The notes under the pieces are model-generated. The model worked only from the letters and a program-made list of their open reading frames with translations. It had not been told where the DNA came from and searched no databases. From NCBI GenBank assembly GCA_948099385.1, contig CANUEZ040000164.1, positions 3,176,501 to 3,240,500 on the forward strand: a stretch of 64,000 nt of DNA, read 5' to 3'. Both the position numbers and the translations under genes were made by a program. Shown in pieces: positions 20,346 through 29,620 of this stretch (position 1 is its first letter; every line of letters starts with the position of its first letter). Source of the DNA: Fasciola hepatica (lineage: Eukaryota; Platyhelminthes; Trematoda; Plagiorchiida; Fasciolidae).

Positions 20346-22313
20346 GCCTCTAGAGCCTTGCCGCACCGTTTGTAGAGCGAAGTGATCCTCTTGAGACAGC
20401 GATGGTCTTTCGTCTCCAATGTCATGGAACTCCTTTTCATAAAGCCGTTGCAGATGATACTCTATGCGGTCCGTTTCGGCGGATAAGTAATTCACGGAAC
20501 CGCGTACCCCTACTGGACCGTATAACATCCATCCCAGAGCTGTGCGTACGGCATAAGGTGCCTGGCGGTCGCCCACTCTTTGGTCAAGCACCCAATGCGC
20601 CTCTGGCACGTCGCATCCGATGAGGAGATCCACCTCATCATCTTCCCAGTCTACGACGGTTACATCCTGCAGGTGGGGCCATCGAGTCAAGATTGCGTTC
20701 ACCGACCTTGGTGCTCGCATGGGAAGATCCGCTAACGTGAATGCCTCCGTTGGTTCAATTTCCTCGTTAGTGTCTAGAGAGATGAGTTGCAGCCTTAATC
20801 TACCGGCAGTCATTACCTGTGTTCCGCCCACCGTGCTCACTGCTAACGACGTCGCACCTTTAGCCAGTTGGTGTTTGTCGGCAAACCGCTCTTTCACTAA
20901 AGTGGTGTCGGATCCACTATCAACGAAAGCCAACGCCTTGACTATCCCAGTCGGAGTCACTACTCCCACGGCCACTACGCTTAAACGTACCGGTTTACTG
21001 GCAGATTGTGAAGTTGAACAAATCACGCTGGGCTTGGCACTCGCCTCGGATATGGTTATTCTCGCCTGATGCAGCAGCCGATGGTGTCTGCCCGTGCAGC
21101 CCTCGTAACCACATCGATTCCTTGTTCTACAGGCTGCTGCCCGGTGCGTGGTGTTGAGACAGATGAAACATGCTCCTGCCATCCTCGCCATTCCCCACCG
21201 TTCGTCTATTGTGGCATTGCCGAACTTGGGGCATTCTGGTAGGCCATGGCTAGTACCACAGGATCTGCAATTTGGTTTCGCCGTAGCATCTCGTGAAATG
21301 ACGTGTGTGTTGGTCCAAGGCTGGTACTTTGGATGTTCCCGTACAGGGGTTTGGACTTGGCTAGTACCGGGCTTGTTTGCTCGGTTGCTGTCCCGGATGA
21401 GTCGGCCGAATCTGCTGTCAGCTATCTTCGTTTGCCTGTCTAAGTATTCAGTCAGGTCTTCGAAGTTGGCTTCTCTGTCGCCTCGGCTTATCCGTTCAGC
21501 TTCTTCCGCCCACCGACCCTGTAGTTCGGGAGAGAGGTGACGGACTATGCCTTCCAAAGTGTGCATGGCGTCTAGGTCAGCTCTGTAACCTAAATGGTCG
21601 AGGGCTATTGAGCAGTTCTGCATCTTGATCACCAGGTCGGCCATGGTGTAGACGTCGCCCTTGGTTTTCTTTGCCTCTGCCATCACGCCCTCTATTAGGT
21701 TACGGGCTACTTTGAAAGGTTGGCCAAACAAGTCCCTCAGAATCTTTCTTGCCCTTGTGTAGCCTTGTTCTGGATCGAGCATGGTGCATCCGTCGATAGC
21801 TTCTCGCGCTCGGCCTCGGCAGTAGTGAGTAAGGTAAAGAAGCCTTTGCCCAGGGTCGGTTACCTTGTTTTCAACGAACGTCTCGAACTGTTTGACAAAC
21901 TTGCAATATTGCTCAGCTCGCCCGTCGAAAACCGTTAACTCCACTCTAGGCAGATCGATCGATGGTGGTTTGTATTCGGCGACCGGCGTGGGGTTCCCTA
22001 CCTTATTGCACTCTAACCTATCGGAAGTGTCGAAGTCACTGGTCCTATACTCTCGCTGTTTCTGTGTACACTTCTCTGCTTCATGCGCCTGTAGTCTAGC
22101 CGAAAGTAACTGTTGCTCTAGTTCTATTATTCTCAGCTTATATAAATCAACGTCCTTACGATCAATATTGCTTTCAATAACACATGAGCTAGCACTGACA
22201 GGACTAGGCGATCTAGCATTAACTAAAGAATCATAAGTACCCAAAACCTCCCCAGAGACTTGCCGTATTACTTCCTGTCCGGGTTCGACTGCCTTTGATC
22301 CTTTCCTTGGCAT
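20250..22313 (-). CDS. BEL/Pao Gag and aspartic protease
   Basis: I place the start at ATG 22313, outside the LTR. The open frame extends 27 codons further upstream into the LTR, but that is an unlikely start. In order: a coiled coil (VDLYKLRIIELEQQLLSARL); a Gag core of the DUF1759 type (VELTVFDGRAEQYCKFVKQF and on); zinc-knuckle-like cysteines (CRSCGTSHGLPEC, CFICLNTTHRAAAC, CGYEGCTGRHH); and a protease with AFVDSGSDTTLV (active-site D-S-G), followed by LIGCDVPEAHWVL and ALGWMLYGPV, typical of BEL. The frame leaves homology near 20349 and runs on out of frame to 20250. Confidence 0.94.
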   Translation of the reverse strand: MPRKGSKAVEPGQEVIRQVSGEVLGTYDSLVNARSPSPVSASSCVIESNIDRKDVDLYKLRIIELEQQLLSARLQAHEAEKCTQKQREYRTSDFDTSDRLECNKVGNPTPVAEYKPPSIDLPRVELTVFDGRAEQYCKFVKQFETFVENKVTDPGQRLLYLTHYCRGRAREAIDGCTMLDPEQGYTRARKILRDLFGQPFKVARNLIEGVMAEAKKTKGDVYTMADLVIKMQNCSIALDHLGYRADLDAMHTLEGIVRHLSPELQGRWAEEAERISRGDREANFEDLTEYLDRQTKIADSRFGRLIRDSNRANKPGTSQVQTPVREHPKYQPWTNTHVISRDATAKPNCRSCGTSHGLPECPKFGNATIDERWGMARMAGACFICLNTTHRAAACRTRNRCGYEGCTGRHHRLLHQARITISEASAKPSVICSTSQSASKPVRLSVVAVGVVTPTGIVKALAFVDSGSDTTLVKERFADKHQLAKGATSLAVSTVGGTQVMTAGRLRLQLISLDTNEEIEPTEAFTLADLPMRAPRSVNAILTRWPHLQDVTVVDWEDDEVDLLIGCDVPEAHWVLDQRVGDRQAPYAVRTALGWMLYGPVGVRGSVNYLSAETDRIEYHLQRLYEKEFHDIGDERPSLSQEDHFALQTVRQGSRGLKNSSRFPSHGAHRSTRGLTTEIMFSNDYYD
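20343..20356 (-). promoter_or_regulatory. Possible -1 frameshift site (C AAA AAC) in BEL/Pao
   Basis: On the minus strand the Gag-protease frame reads CTC AAA AAC AGT, so a C_AAA_AAC heptamer is in the correct phase for -1 slippage. A -1 shift here enters exactly the frame that carries RT. BEL elements usually have one continuous gag-pol frame, so a simple base loss or gain in the A5 run is at least as likely. Confidence 0.35.
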
Positions 22314-22355
22314 TTTGCGTGAATTTTCCTCGTTCCAAATAGATCTATTGAGTAT

Positions 22356-22736
22356 TGTTACGAACGTTAGAGCAATGCGTAGCCAAATTCGCAACGGATC
22401 CCGAAATCAGAAGGCGATTATCCGTGATAATTCTACGATACTAGATTATTAAAATAAACAATGACGTAAACAATATACAAACCTCAATAATACGATCACA
22501 AAGTCTCAACAACGAGAAACCGAATAGCAGCGTGTGAGCAGACAGCACGTGCGTCACGCAGGTCCTGAACAAGGATGTGCCAAAATAGCGCTCTGGGCGC
22601 GAACAAACAACAATTGGTCCAGAAAAACAACCAGTTCGTAAAGACAAGTCAATAGTGTATGGAAATGAGTGATGTTGGGAAAAAACACTGAATCGCGAGG
22701 GAAAAAAAGGGGGATTTTCCACGACCGGCTGTTACA
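22356..22736 (-). repeat. BEL/Pao 5' LTR
   Basis: 381 bp, TG...CA ends. Directly downstream on the minus strand, after about 16 nt, comes TTGGAACGAGG near 22340-22330, a candidate primer-binding site. The tRNA was not identified. Confidence 0.95.
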
Positions 22737-23247
22737 TGCACTTACGCAGCATGTGACACAGGCCACTAGACACAGAGGTGGACAGCACCCGTCTCTCCTT
22801 GACTTAATCATAACGCGGCACCATCAGGACGTTAAGGAAATTAAGTGGGAAGGGCCACTTGGAAAAAGTGATCATGTGGTCCTAAGGGTTACACTAAGAC
22901 TAAGCAAGGCGCCGAAGGAAATCGTCTTACGTAGGCGCTATGGAATAATCAACATAGGTGAACTGAAGAAGGCGGCGGAGGAAATTCAGTGGACACCGAG
23001 ACACACAAATGCCTCCGTAGAGGAACGTTGGGAGACCATCAAGATGGGGCTACTCGAACTTACAGATGAGTTCGCACCCCTGATGGTGGCAAGCAGTATA
23101 AATCTACCCCCATGGTGGAAGTCAAAAGTCCGCAAGGCCATAGTTATTCGTAGGCAACGATGGGCGGCGTACAAGCTGTACAGAGCTCAGGGGCATGGAA
23201 TAGCTATAAGATGGCTAGGAACAGGGCTCAAGAGATCCAAAGAGTAG
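22737..23247 (+). pseudogene. CR1-A copy 2: endonuclease end and linker
   Basis: The reading frame gives HPSLLDLIITRHHQDV and LGKSDHVVLRVTL, the last strands of the APE-type endonuclease with the catalytic S-D-H. A basic linker rich in Arg/Lys/Trp follows (KVRKAIVIRRQRWAAYKLYR). It joins in order with the N-terminal half at 15498-16036 across the BEL insertion. The frame ends at a stop at 23245-23247. The next piece (23160-23936) overlaps it in another frame, which marks a frameshift near 23200-23240. Confidence 0.87.
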
Positions 23248-24228
23248 AGAAATATGCCTTCGAGCGTCGGTTAGCTGCGTCGGTCCGCACAAACCCAAAG
23301 CGATTCTACGCCTACGTGCAATCTCACAAACGTATGAGAGAGAGCGTAGCAACTTTGGAAGGAGCACAGGGACGACTAGCTCTAAACGACGGAGACAAGG
23401 CTGACATCCTCTTGGAATTCTTCAAGAGCATATATCGACCAGAAAATAGTTTGGAGGAAAGAATGGAGGGCCCACAGACGCCTCCAATACCCGAACTTAC
23501 TGTAGGAGAAGAAGTGTACGCGGAGTTGCAAACGATGAATAGAAATAAAGCAGCAGGCCCAGACGGGATTCATCCAGCAATCGTTCAGCCTCTGGCCGAG
23601 GTCCTGAAGTCTCCGGTGACGAAGCTGTATGAAACGTCACTTAGAGAGGGAATTGTGCCGGGAGACTGGAGGAGAGCAACAGTGGTAGGCATTTACAAGA
23701 GTGGGCCCCGGCAAAAGGCGGAAAATTACCGGCCGGTTAGCTTGACTTCAGTACTGTGTATGTGCCTGAAGCGAATAGTCAGGAAACAGATCTCTAGGCA
23801 TTTGGTTCAACACAACCTCATATCAAATGCTCAGCATGGGTTTGTGGCAAGGCGGTCCTGTCTGACGAATCTCCTGCTGTTCCTCGATGAGGTAACCAAG
23901 CGTCTGGACGAAGGGCAATCGATTGAGGTCTGTTAGTTGGACTTCAGCAAGGCATTTGATTCCGTGAACCACAGATTTCTGGACGTCAAACGGCAGTCCA
24001 TGGGAATTGTTGGAAAGACAGGACAATGGATAAGTAGTTTCTTAGCAGGGCGAACCTCTAGTGTTCAGGTGGGGAGTCATGTTTCAAAACCGGAAGGTGT
24101 AACAAGTGGAGTGCCACAAGGCTCGGTGCTCGGCCCTATGCTCTTCCTCATCTTCATCAACGACCTAGCACGTGGGCCTACAAACCCCACCTTTATGTTT
24201 GCCGATGACGTCAAGATAGCTGGGGTCC
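22737..24228 (+). mobile_element. CR1-like family A, copy 2, middle portion
   Basis: Begins with the second TGCAC target duplication and carries on the endonuclease exactly where 16036 left it. It is very similar to copy 3 (27.74-28.67 kb) wherever they overlap, from about 23310 on. It keeps RT as far as motif C (FADDVKIAG, near 24200) and then changes abruptly to a CR1-B sequence at about 24222-24229. Its own thumb, C-terminus and CTGAA tail are missing. Confidence 0.9.
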
Positions 24229-24683
24229 CCCAAGGGTCGGTCTTAGGTCCTCTTCTTTTCCTGATCTATATAAACGATCTACCGACAGCCCTTCCTGCGA
24301 ACATTGCCATGTACGCAGATGACGTTACCCTCTGGAGTTCAAGCGTTGAAGACCTTCAAATTGCAGTTTATGAAACAAAACGCTTGTCCAAGGATTGGAA
24401 CCTCCCAGTTAATGATGACAAATGCGTGAGCATGTCTTTCGGCAGAGAGACTGGTCACACGTTTTCCATTAATGGAGCAGCCACACTGCCAAGGGTTGAC
24501 CCACACAAGGTGCTCGGTTTCTGGTTAGATTGTAACTTATCCTTCTCCCATCATCACGAACTTGCGAGCAAGTCTGCCTTTCGAGTCCTAAACATGATTC
24601 GAAGGCCCTTCCCGCGCATATCTAGGGATGATTTCCCCATAATTTTTGGGCACGTATATCCGACCTCTACTGGAGTACGGTAG
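23160..24683 (+). pseudogene. Chimeric reverse transcriptase, CR1-A fused in frame to CR1-B
   Basis: Open pieces 23160-23936 and 23937-24683 share a frame and are separated only by TAG 23934-23936, which falls where copy 3 has a Tyr codon. The first gives AAGPDGIHPAIVQPLAEVLK, NYRPVSLTSVLCMCLKRIV and NAQHGFVARRSCLTNLL. The second starts with motif A ([15 protein letters not shown]), then motif [14 protein letters not shown] and motif [12 protein letters not shown]. It then repeats motifs B and C from another family: [19 protein letters not shown] and [12 protein letters not shown]. One frame therefore holds two copies of motifs B-C. It cannot fold as a normal RT and is a recombination product. 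Confidence 0.9.
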
Positions 24684-25375
24684 TCAGATAGTGCACTCTG
24701 GTCTTGTCCGAGACCGTGAGATCCTAGAAAGAGTTCAGCGGGCCTCCACCAAAGCAGTAAGGGGTCTATCCCATCTACCTTATCCCGTCCGCTTGTCACT
24801 CCTCAACCTCTATCCCCTTGACGTAAGACGCGTAAGAGGTGATCTGTTTTTGATGTTCCACCTTTTTGAAACAGGTCAAAGCGATTGCTTCTTCTCCGTC
24901 TGTCCAGCCTCCTCTCTCCGTGGTCACAGCAGAAAAGTTTTCAAATCGAGGCCACGCACTTCACTAAGGATTAACTTTTTTAGCTATAGGGTTATTACTC
25001 TGTGAAATGCACTTCAGGAAGATATTGTTCTCTCGCAGAACAAAACTATCTTCAAGAAAAAGCTAGACCTCTACCTGGGTCTCTCCTAATAATTCCCTTT
25101 GTCAAAAAACAAGAAAAACACAAAATAGTTGTCTTTTATCGCATATATCTTCATGAATGCCGCACCCCCACTCAGCTTAAGGCACTGTCCACAGTGTGAC
25201 ACTGAGGTCATATGTATCTTGTTTTCGCTGCCACCCCCCCCCCTTCCGCTTCTTTTTACTCTCGTTTCAGCTCGGTGAATCCGACAGAAGATCAAAGATT
25301 TCCTAAAGAACCGGGACAATTGGGCTCAAAGCCTCGAATTTGTGTAGTACTTCAAGACTTCAAGACTTCAAGACA
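24222..25375 (+). mobile_element. CR1-like family B, copy 2, 3' end (fused to CR1-A copy 2)
   Basis: From motif B onward the sequence follows CR1-B: RT motif C, thumb ([17 protein letters not shown]), [34 protein letters not shown] and FFSYRVITL, ending with a C-terminal KKKLDLYLGLS near 25080 after a frame change near 24660 and a stop at 25003-25005. The 3' end is (ACTTCAAG)n at 25346-25371, matching the tail of CR1-B copy 1 near 10074-10110. The 5' edge is the fusion point within GGGGTCCC. Confidence 0.85.
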
Positions 25376-26090
25376 TCTGATCTGATCTGACCTTGCGGGG
25401 TGCAATTTTATGAAGTACGCGGAGTGAGCTGTTTGTAGTGGACAGGCTGTAAGCAGCCATTTTGGTGCTCGACTGATGTAACTCTAGAGTCTTGGTAATG
25501 CAGTTACTGAGCCTTCCCAAGCAGCGCGCTCCTTATTAATCCGGATCGAGGTAAAATGCCACGAGTACAGTTAGAATTAGAAGTTCCTCCAAAGAGGAGT
25601 AGAGCTGTGGCTCCGGGACGGAGCCAATTGAGGGAGAGTGCAATGTTACGAAATTTGAAGGCAGTCGCGTAACATAGGATTAAGCGCACGAACTCATACT
25701 CTTTCTCTGTTCTGGAGGAACGCATCGACCTGATGGACTCCAAAGATAGCTGAAAACAGTGTTATTATCAGGGACTGGATCGTAATGTACATTTCCTTTC
25801 TTACTGTAATTGCATTTGTAATGTACCACTTTTCCTCGATAAATTCTCGTTGTGATCAGCTCATCTTGTTGAGTGTTACACCTATTTTTTTGGGGGGGGG
25901 GAGGGGGGAGGATGCTAGACTTTTTCTACAGGCCCTGGAAACTGGGTGTAACATGCCAGTGCATAATTTACTGGGAGAAAATCATAAACTCTCTTCGGGA
26001 CATTTTTTAAGTCTTTAGCTGATTATTCAAGTTTGTGATCCATATAATAGATTTTAAAATAAACATTTATTTACAAAAGTTAAATGAATA
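25376..26090. other. Non-coding stretch with a G-rich tract
   Basis: Nothing coding recognised. Notable is a plus-strand run of ten G, then A, six G, A and GG at about 25893-25911. Just before this interval, 25233-25242 is a C10 run. The rest is unassigned flank between the CR1-B tail and the 3' end of RTE copy 2. Confidence 0.5.
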
Positions 26091-27243
26091 TTCTGTATGC
26101 ATTCATCATCATCATCATCATCGTACAGCGTTAAACAGTAGGGCAAGCCCCACTGACCACTGCCTTTCTCACCATGTTGCACCCTGAATTAGAAAATATG
26201 AATATACAAGGCGGACAAGGAATGGACCTACACGGGTGGGAAAAGGAAAGAATGCCCTAGAAGCCAACACACAAAATACACAGTCTAACAGTACAAACGC
26301 ACATCGATCAGTCATTCCGATTCGATAGAAAGTGGCAACACGATCACCACTGTTCGCGGTTCGCAGCCATATCCTTCAGTGTCTCCAGCCAACTGGTAGA
26401 CGGATCTTTTGGACCCCAACCACGAAGACGTGGAGCACCTATTTTTCCTAAGTCTGCTGTACATTTCCTCCTTCCTCGCTGCCACGTCATCTGTTGACCT
26501 CCACGTGGTCTCTTCCACTCCTGAGGAGGAACGGAGAATAAGACACGGTATGGTAGGCGTGTGTTTGTCATACGTACCACGTGCCCCAACCAACGAAGTC
26601 TACTAAGCTGTATACACTGTGACAGAACGTTCTCTGAATTAGTACTCAATACTCGCTTTCTGACCTCAGCATTACTCACTCGGCTATTCCACCCAATCTT
26701 AGCAATACTACGTAAACATCGGTGGTCGAAAACCTCGAGACGACGAATATCTTCGGCACAGACCCCAAGTCTCGCAACCATACAACAAAACTGACCGCAC
26801 CGTGGCACAGTATACACGGCCTTTCAACTTCAGTGAAATATCAGGTCTGCGCCATAAGTGCTTCAGTCCAGCGTACGCCGCTCGAGCCGCGTGCTCACCT
26901 CTACTACAGTGCTCCCATCCGTCGTCACGTTGCTGCCGAGGTAGGTGAAGTGGTCGACAGTTGTTAGTTCCTCCCCATCGAGCATCAAGCTCGGAATCGT
27001 TGACGTCCAGTCTTGTAACATCACCTTGCACTTTGAAGGTGCAAAGCGCATGCCGAATGGAGCTGCAGCTCTCCCAAGTCTATCTAGTGCACGTTGGGCA
27101 TGTTCCGTGGATTCAAGCAAGCAGACAAGATCTTCGGCGTAATCTAGGTCACACAGCTTTCCACTATTTCCTAGTTGGACGCCTACATCCTGAAGATTTT
27201 GCAACGCACTGTCCATTATTTCGTCTATGACGAAGTTGAACAG
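26091..27243 (-). mobile_element. RTE-like element copy 2, 3' half
   Basis: The 3' part of a minus-strand RTE element, read from 27243 down to about 26100. It carries the end of RT, the C-terminal domain and the 3' UTR, ending in an ATG/CAT microsatellite (26101-26122), which suits an RTE tail. Its 5' half lies at 34721-37104 beyond the Gypsy insertion. The break is at the sequence encoding SPFLFNFVID of RT and is flanked by the AACAG target duplication (27239-27243 and 34721-34725). Confidence 0.92.
26312..27240 (-). pseudogene. RTE copy 2: RT end and C-terminal domain
   Basis: On the minus strand, 27240-26863 gives FNFVIDEIMDSALQNL, DLDYAEDLVCLL (motif C as YAED), PFGMRFAPSKCK and VDHFTYLGSNVTTDGS. 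After frame changes, 27031-26708 gives GLKHLWRRPDISLKLKGRVY and YGCETWGLC, and 26817-26344 gives EDIRRLEVFDHRCLRSIAK, LSRLRWLGHVVRM and RLRGWGPKDPSTSWLETLKD. This is the conserved C-terminal region of RTE-type ORF2. Frameshifts near 26880 and 26780 inactivate it. It supplies the 3' end that RTE copy 1 lacks. Confidence 0.9.
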
Positions 27244-27322
27244 TGTAGCGGCTTCGCAGACACCAAATTCAATAAAATACAATTGCGAGCTTAGAGCTTA
27301 GGCGCGCTTTGTTTAAGTCCAC
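27244..27322 (+). repeat. First LTR of the Gypsy tandem (first 79 bp only)
   Basis: Matches the first 79 bp of the complete 311-bp LTR, ending GTCCAC. There it joins ATGTGTCACT of the element's 3' non-coding region. The two partners share only AC at the join, so a microhomology deletion removed the rest of this LTR and the first internal region. Confidence 0.88.
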
Positions 27323-27635
27323 ATGTGTCACTATATGAACATTACCATTTTTTGTTGTTGTTGTTGTTGCCTACGTGCCTTGTACATGGTTTGGCACGTC
27401 CCTGTCCCCACTTAAGGTTTCTAGATAGAGAGCACGGGGAGAGGATACCCCACCAGTTCACGCGTGAGTAACCTTCTCTGCGGCTATATATGGCCCAGAG
27501 GTCCTTAGATCACCTTAGAGGTGCTGAGCACAAACCTTTTCCAGCTGGAACTATTCAGCTGGTTTTTGGCTCAACTCACGACGCTCTCTTAGGTCGAAGT
27601 TCTCCTACTCGGTCGTCCTTCTGGAGGGGGACTGA
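27323..27635 (+). repeat. Remnant of first Gypsy copy: 3' non-coding region and polypurine tract
   Basis: Matches 34099-34409 closely, with a TTG-repeat length difference as the clearest change. It ends with the polypurine tract TGGAGGGGGACTGA just before an LTR, as in the complete copy. Confidence 0.88.
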
Positions 27636-27710
27636 TGTAGCGGCTTCGCAGACACCAAATTCAATAAAATACAATTGCGAGCTTAGAGCTTAGGCGCGCT
27701 TTGTTTAAGT
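27636..27710 (+). repeat. Middle Gypsy LTR, proximal 75 bp
   Basis: The proximal part of the LTR that serves as 5' LTR of the complete copy. It is interrupted after TTTAAGT by CR1-A copy 3; the distal part resumes at 29621 (with AAGT duplicated at 29617-29620). 75 + 236 bp equals the 311 bp of the intact 3' LTR. Confidence 0.92.
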
Positions 27711-27743
27711 CTCTCTCTCATACGTTTGTGAGACTACGCCTAC

Positions 27744-29408
27744 GTGCAATCTCACAAACGTATGAGAGAGAGCGTAGCAACTTTGGAAGGAGCACAGGGA
27801 CGACTAGCTCTAAACGACGAAGACAAGGCTGACATGCTCTTGGAATTCTTCAAGAGCATATATCGACCAGAAAATAGTTTGGAGGAAAGAATGGAGGGCC
27901 CACAGGCGCCTCCAATACCCGAACTTACTGTAGGAGAAGAAGAAGTGTACGCGGAGTTGCAAACTTTGAACAGGAACAAAGCAGCAGGTCCAGACGGGAT
28001 TCATCCAGCAATCGTTCAGCCTCTGGCCGAGGTCCTGAAGGCTCCGGTGACGAAGCTGTATGAAACGTCACTTAGAGAGGGAACTGTGCCGGGAGACTGG
28101 AGGAGAGCAACAGTGGTAGGCATTTACAAGAGTGGGCCCCGGCAAAAGGCGGAAAATTACCGGCCGGTTAGCTTGACTTCGGTACTGTGTAAGTGCCTGG
28201 AGCGAATAGTCAGGAAGCAGATCTCTAGGCATTTGGTTCAACACAACCTCATATCAAATGCTCAGCATGGGTTTGTGGCAGGGCGATCCTGTCTGACGAA
28301 TCTCCTGCTGTTCCTCGATGAGGTAACCAAGCGTCTGGACGAAGGGCAATCGATTACGGTCTGTTACTTAAACTTCAGCAAGGCATTTGATTCCGTGAAC
28401 CACCGATTTCTGGACGTCAAACTGCAGTCCATGGGAATTGTTGGAAAGGCCAGACAATGGATAAGTAGTTTCTTAGCAGGGCGAACCTTTAGTGTTAAGG
28501 TGGGGAACCATGTTTCAAAACCGGAAGGTGTAACGAGTGGGGTGCCACAGGGCTCGGTGCTCGGCCCTCTGCTCTTCCTCATCTTCATCAACGACCTAGC
28601 ACGTGGGCTTACAAACCCCACCTTTATGTTTGCCGATGACGTCAAGATAGCTGGAGTAGATATAGAACTTGACGTGTTAGCAGTACAAAACTGGGCACGC
28701 AAATGGGACCTTCCACTAAACCTCACCAAGTGTCAATGCTTGACCACAAATACAGGGGCTAGTGAGAATAGGGTGGGTTCGTTGCAAGTGGTCTCGCAGG
28801 TCAAAGACTTGGGCGTTATAATGGACAACAGCTTTAAGCCGTCAAAGCAGTGCACCTCAGCAGCCAATACGGCCAGGAGGGAACTCTTTCGAGTTAGATC
28901 CATTATGTCGTGTAGAGATCCGGAGATATTCGTTCCGATATATCAGGCCATAGTTAGGCCGCATATGGAGTACTGCGTGCAGGCCTGGGCACCGTACTAC
29001 CAGAAAGATATCGACTGTCTGGAGAAAGTGCAAGGGCTAGCCACTAGAATGGTGGCTGGGCAAAGGGGGTTTAACTACACAGAGCGTCTCCGTGCCCTAG
29101 ACCTATTCTCGATGGAAAGACGGCGCATTCGCGGGGATTTGATAGAAACCTTCAAGGTAATGAAAGGACTGTCAGGAATAAGTCGAGAAGACCTTTTTTC
29201 GCTGATCCCCGAGAGCGGCACAAGGGGGCATAGCCTTAGATTACAAAGGAAACATTCGAGGCTCCAAATTAGGGCGAAGTACTTCTCAAATAGAGTGGTA
29301 CCCTATTGGAATAAGCTCCCGGAAGAGGTCATAAATACCACAACAGTGAAGGCCTTTAAGAAAGCACTAGACCTATGTTGGGTGGCGGTATACCCCGAGT
29401 TAGGCTAA
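27744..29408 (+). CDS. CR1-A copy 3: reverse transcriptase ORF2 (N-terminus missing)
   Basis: 554 codons open, the best preserved CR1-A RT in the window. The endonuclease is lost by 5' truncation. Motifs in order: AAGPDGIHPAIVQPLAEVLK (near residue 80), [37 protein letters not shown] (motif A), [20 protein letters not shown] (motif B), [13 protein letters not shown] (motif C, FADD), then VKDLGVIMDNSFKPS, RPHMEYCVQAWAPYYQK, CLEKVQGLATRMVAGQRG and KYFSNRVVPYWNKLPEEV, ending at TAA 29406. RT residues look intact, so damage is limited to truncation. The ATG at 27744 is the first in frame and not the native start. Confidence 0.95.
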   Translation: MQSHKRMRESVATLEGAQGRLALNDEDKADMLLEFFKSIYRPENSLEERMEGPQAPPIPELTVGEEEVYAELQTLNRNKAAGPDGIHPAIVQPLAEVLKAPVTKLYETSLREGTVPGDWRRATVVGIYKSGPRQKAENYRPVSLTSVLCKCLERIVRKQISRHLVQHNLISNAQHGFVAGRSCLTNLLLFLDEVTKRLDEGQSITVCYLNFSKAFDSVNHRFLDVKLQSMGIVGKARQWISSFLAGRTFSVKVGNHVSKPEGVTSGVPQGSVLGPLLFLIFINDLARGLTNPTFMFADDVKIAGVDIELDVLAVQNWARKWDLPLNLTKCQCLTTNTGASENRVGSLQVVSQVKDLGVIMDNSFKPSKQCTSAANTARRELFRVRSIMSCRDPEIFVPIYQAIVRPHMEYCVQAWAPYYQKDIDCLEKVQGLATRMVAGQRGFNYTERLRALDLFSMERRRIRGDLIETFKVMKGLSGISREDLFSLIPESGTRGHSLRLQRKHSRLQIRAKYFSNRVVPYWNKLPEEVINTTTVKAFKKALDLCWVAVYPELG

Positions 29409-29593
29409 GCAGCTTTTAGGGTCAGATGCAATTTACTTATTGTTTCCACCTTACTCTGCCAGGGCTGATACTGCACAAAATTTCTGCCTTTCAGAAAAAG
29501 AAAATCACGCAGTGTTGGGAGCTACGGAAACGCGCCGACAACACAACTATCTGGACACACGATTGGCTCTAGCCACACCAAGTCCTGTGCAAA

Positions 29594-29616
29594 CTGAACT
29601 GAACTGAACTGAACTG
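29594..29616 (+). repeat. CTGAA tail of CR1-A copy 3
   Basis: About five CTGAA units, directly preceded by GTCCTGTGCAAA as in copy 1 (13.66-13.72 kb) and directly followed by the AAGT duplication. Confidence 0.92.
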
Positions 29617-29620
29617 AAGT

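Larger units (their letters stand above)
16037..22736 (-). mobile_element. Full-length BEL/Pao LTR retrotransposon
   Basis: A complete minus-strand insertion: 5' LTR 22356-22736, Gag-protease, RT-RNase H and integrase, a 3' non-coding region with a likely polypurine tract (TTTTGGTGGGCGG, read on the minus strand just before 16416), and 3' LTR 16037-16416. The flanking TGCAC direct repeats (16032-16036 and 22737-22741) are a 5-bp target duplication. By eye the LTRs differ at only a few positions, so the insertion is fairly recent. It interrupts the CR1-A copy 2 endonuclease in antisense orientation. The coding region lies in two frames (see its parts). Confidence 0.96.
27711..29616 (+). mobile_element. 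CR1-like family A, copy 3, 5'-truncated with 5' inversion
   Basis: The youngest insertion in the nest. Target duplication AAGT (27707-27710 and 29617-29620). The first 23 bp (27711-27733) are the reverse complement of 27752-27774, leaving a foldback with an 18-bp spacer. Such 5' inversions are the mark of twin priming in L1-type retrotransposition. The rest is RT, thumb and C-terminal region in one long open frame, then a 3' UTR and CTGAA repeats (29594-29616). Confidence 0.94.

Noticed and set aside
26091..26130. CAT repeat as a CRISPR-like or regulatory array
   Set aside because: It is a short trinucleotide microsatellite at the expected 3' end of RTE copy 2.
27490..27693. Identical 67-codon open frames at 27490-27693 and 34264-34467
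   Set aside because: Both lie in the duplicated Gypsy 3' non-coding region and run into the LTR; identity reflects copy age.
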